A program made the translations under genes and the position numbers. A stretch of 5,902 nucleotides of DNA, from the NCBI GenBank assembly GCA_964346585.1, contig CAYFVQ010000034.1, positions 1 through 5,902 of the forward strand. Direction: 5' to 3'. Source of the stretch: SOIA01 sp964346585 (GTDB lineage Bacteria > Acidobacteriota > Aminicenantia > Aminicenantales > Aminicenantaceae). The notes beneath the pieces are model-generated. The model saw only the letters and a program-made list of their open reading frames with translations, searched no databases and had not been told where the DNA came from. The stretch's first letter is position 1; every line of letters begins with the position of its first letter. This document shows, one piece after another, positions 5,643 through 5,902 of this stretch.

Positions 5643-5671
5643 TTTACTTTATTGGGCATTTTCATTAAAAT
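5643..5671 (+). promoter_or_regulatory. Candidate sigma-70 promoter for the gene at 5760
   Basis: TTTACT (5643-5648) and TAAAAT (5666-5671) have 17-bp spacing and match consensus at 4 of 6 and 5 of 6 positions. Transcription would start near 5678, giving a leader of about 80 nt. A weaker alternative nearby is TTGACT at about 5604 with TATAAA only 12 bp on, which is too close to be a normal promoter. Confidence 0.4.
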
Positions 5672-5742
5672 ATTGGGAAAAAAGGAGCCAGACGGCTGGA
5701 TATCATAAATGGCCACCAGTATAAAGACTAGAGTAAGAGAGT

Positions 5743-5749
5743 AAGGAGG
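5743..5749 (+). promoter_or_regulatory. Strong ribosome binding site for the gene at 5760
   Basis: AAGGAGG lies 10 nt upstream of the ATG at 5760 and decides that start. The TAA stop of a possible 11-codon upstream ORF overlaps its first two bases. Confidence 0.75.
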
Positions 5750-5759
5750 GAATCATAAC

Positions 5760-5902
5760 ATGAGCAAAGAAAAAGACCGAGATAAAGCCCGAAAGCGGAT
5801 GTTCAAGTTCCTCAAGGGAGCCATGGAAAACCTCGAAAAATCCGAAAATGAGAATATGCAATGGGAGTTTATCCCTGAAGAGGTGTTTAAAGAAATATTG
5901 GA
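5760..5902 (+). CDS. Unknown protein, 5' part only (runs off the window)
   Basis: This open frame of 47 complete codons starts at an ATG with an excellent AAGGAGG site and has no stop before the window ends. The visible N-terminus is MSKEKDRDKARKRMFKFLKG followed by AMENLEKSENENMQWEFIPEEVFKEIL. It is highly charged, first basic then acidic, with no signal peptide or membrane segment, so it is probably cytoplasmic and helical. I do not recognise a family. It is transcribed divergently from the small gene ending at 5133. Confidence 0.7.
   Translation, partial: MSKEKDRDKARKRMFKFLKGAMENLEKSENENMQWEFIPEEVFKEIL

Larger units (their letters stand above)
5487..5759. other. AT-rich divergent intergenic region
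   Basis: This spacer of about 270 bp separates the minus-strand gene starting at 5483 from the plus-strand gene starting at 5760, so both promoters should lie here. It has long A and T runs between about 5571 and 5645 and an inverted repeat at 5555-5574. No protein gene is evident beyond a possible 11-codon ORF at 5709-5744. I found no convincing minus-strand promoter. Confidence 0.6.

Noticed and set aside
1..5902. CRISPR array, tRNA or rRNA
   Set aside because: No regularly spaced repeat array, cloverleaf-like sequence or rRNA-like stretch was found on either strand by reading.

Overview
The window looks like chromosome, or an integrated element, of a Gram-negative, moderately AT-rich bacterium. 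The Gram-negative assignment rests on a signal-peptide-bearing protein ending in an aromatic residue that reads as an outer-membrane beta-barrel. The combination of a papain-like peptidase with an Ig-like tail, a GspG-type domain protein and degenerate extragenic repeats made me think of Acidobacteriota/Aminicenantes-like lineages. That is an impression, not something the sequence proves.

Layout, left to right. Positions 1-128 hold a plus-strand hairpin/T-tract terminator, presumably ending a gene outside the window, and a weaker hairpin just past the end of the first minus-strand gene. Positions 129-1674 hold a two-gene minus-strand unit: an XRE-type helix-turn-helix protein followed by a larger protein with apparent tandem winged helices that resembles plasmid replication initiators. 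A strong terminator-like hairpin lies immediately before the first gene and is bracketed by a 10-bp direct repeat. Positions 1735-2087 are intergenic: a likely frameshifted gene remnant (about 1770-1921), then a block of extragenic repeats.

Positions 2088-4784 hold a second minus-strand unit encoding envelope or exported proteins: a secreted C1A (papain-like) cysteine peptidase with an Ig-like C-terminus, a small outer-membrane barrel 13 bp downstream, and after a 92-bp gap a membrane-anchored protein with a GspG-like C-terminal domain. A good candidate promoter (4849-4876) places a GNRA-loop hairpin plus U9 at the very 5' end of this transcript. Positions 4843-5132 form a second repeat-rich spacer containing the same repeat family as 1934-2083.

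Positions 5133-5483 encode a small minus-strand protein resembling phage/GTA tail-assembly chaperones. After an AT-rich divergent intergenic region with an inverted repeat and a candidate promoter, a plus-strand gene of unknown function starts at 5760 and runs off the window.

The peptidase and barrel are probably co-transcribed and both act in the cell envelope. I see no complete, clearly novel system. The points most worth a second look are the paired repeat-bearing spacers at gene 3' ends, the two terminator-like hairpins in 5' leaders, the Rep-like/HTH pair, and the isolated tail-chaperone-like gene.
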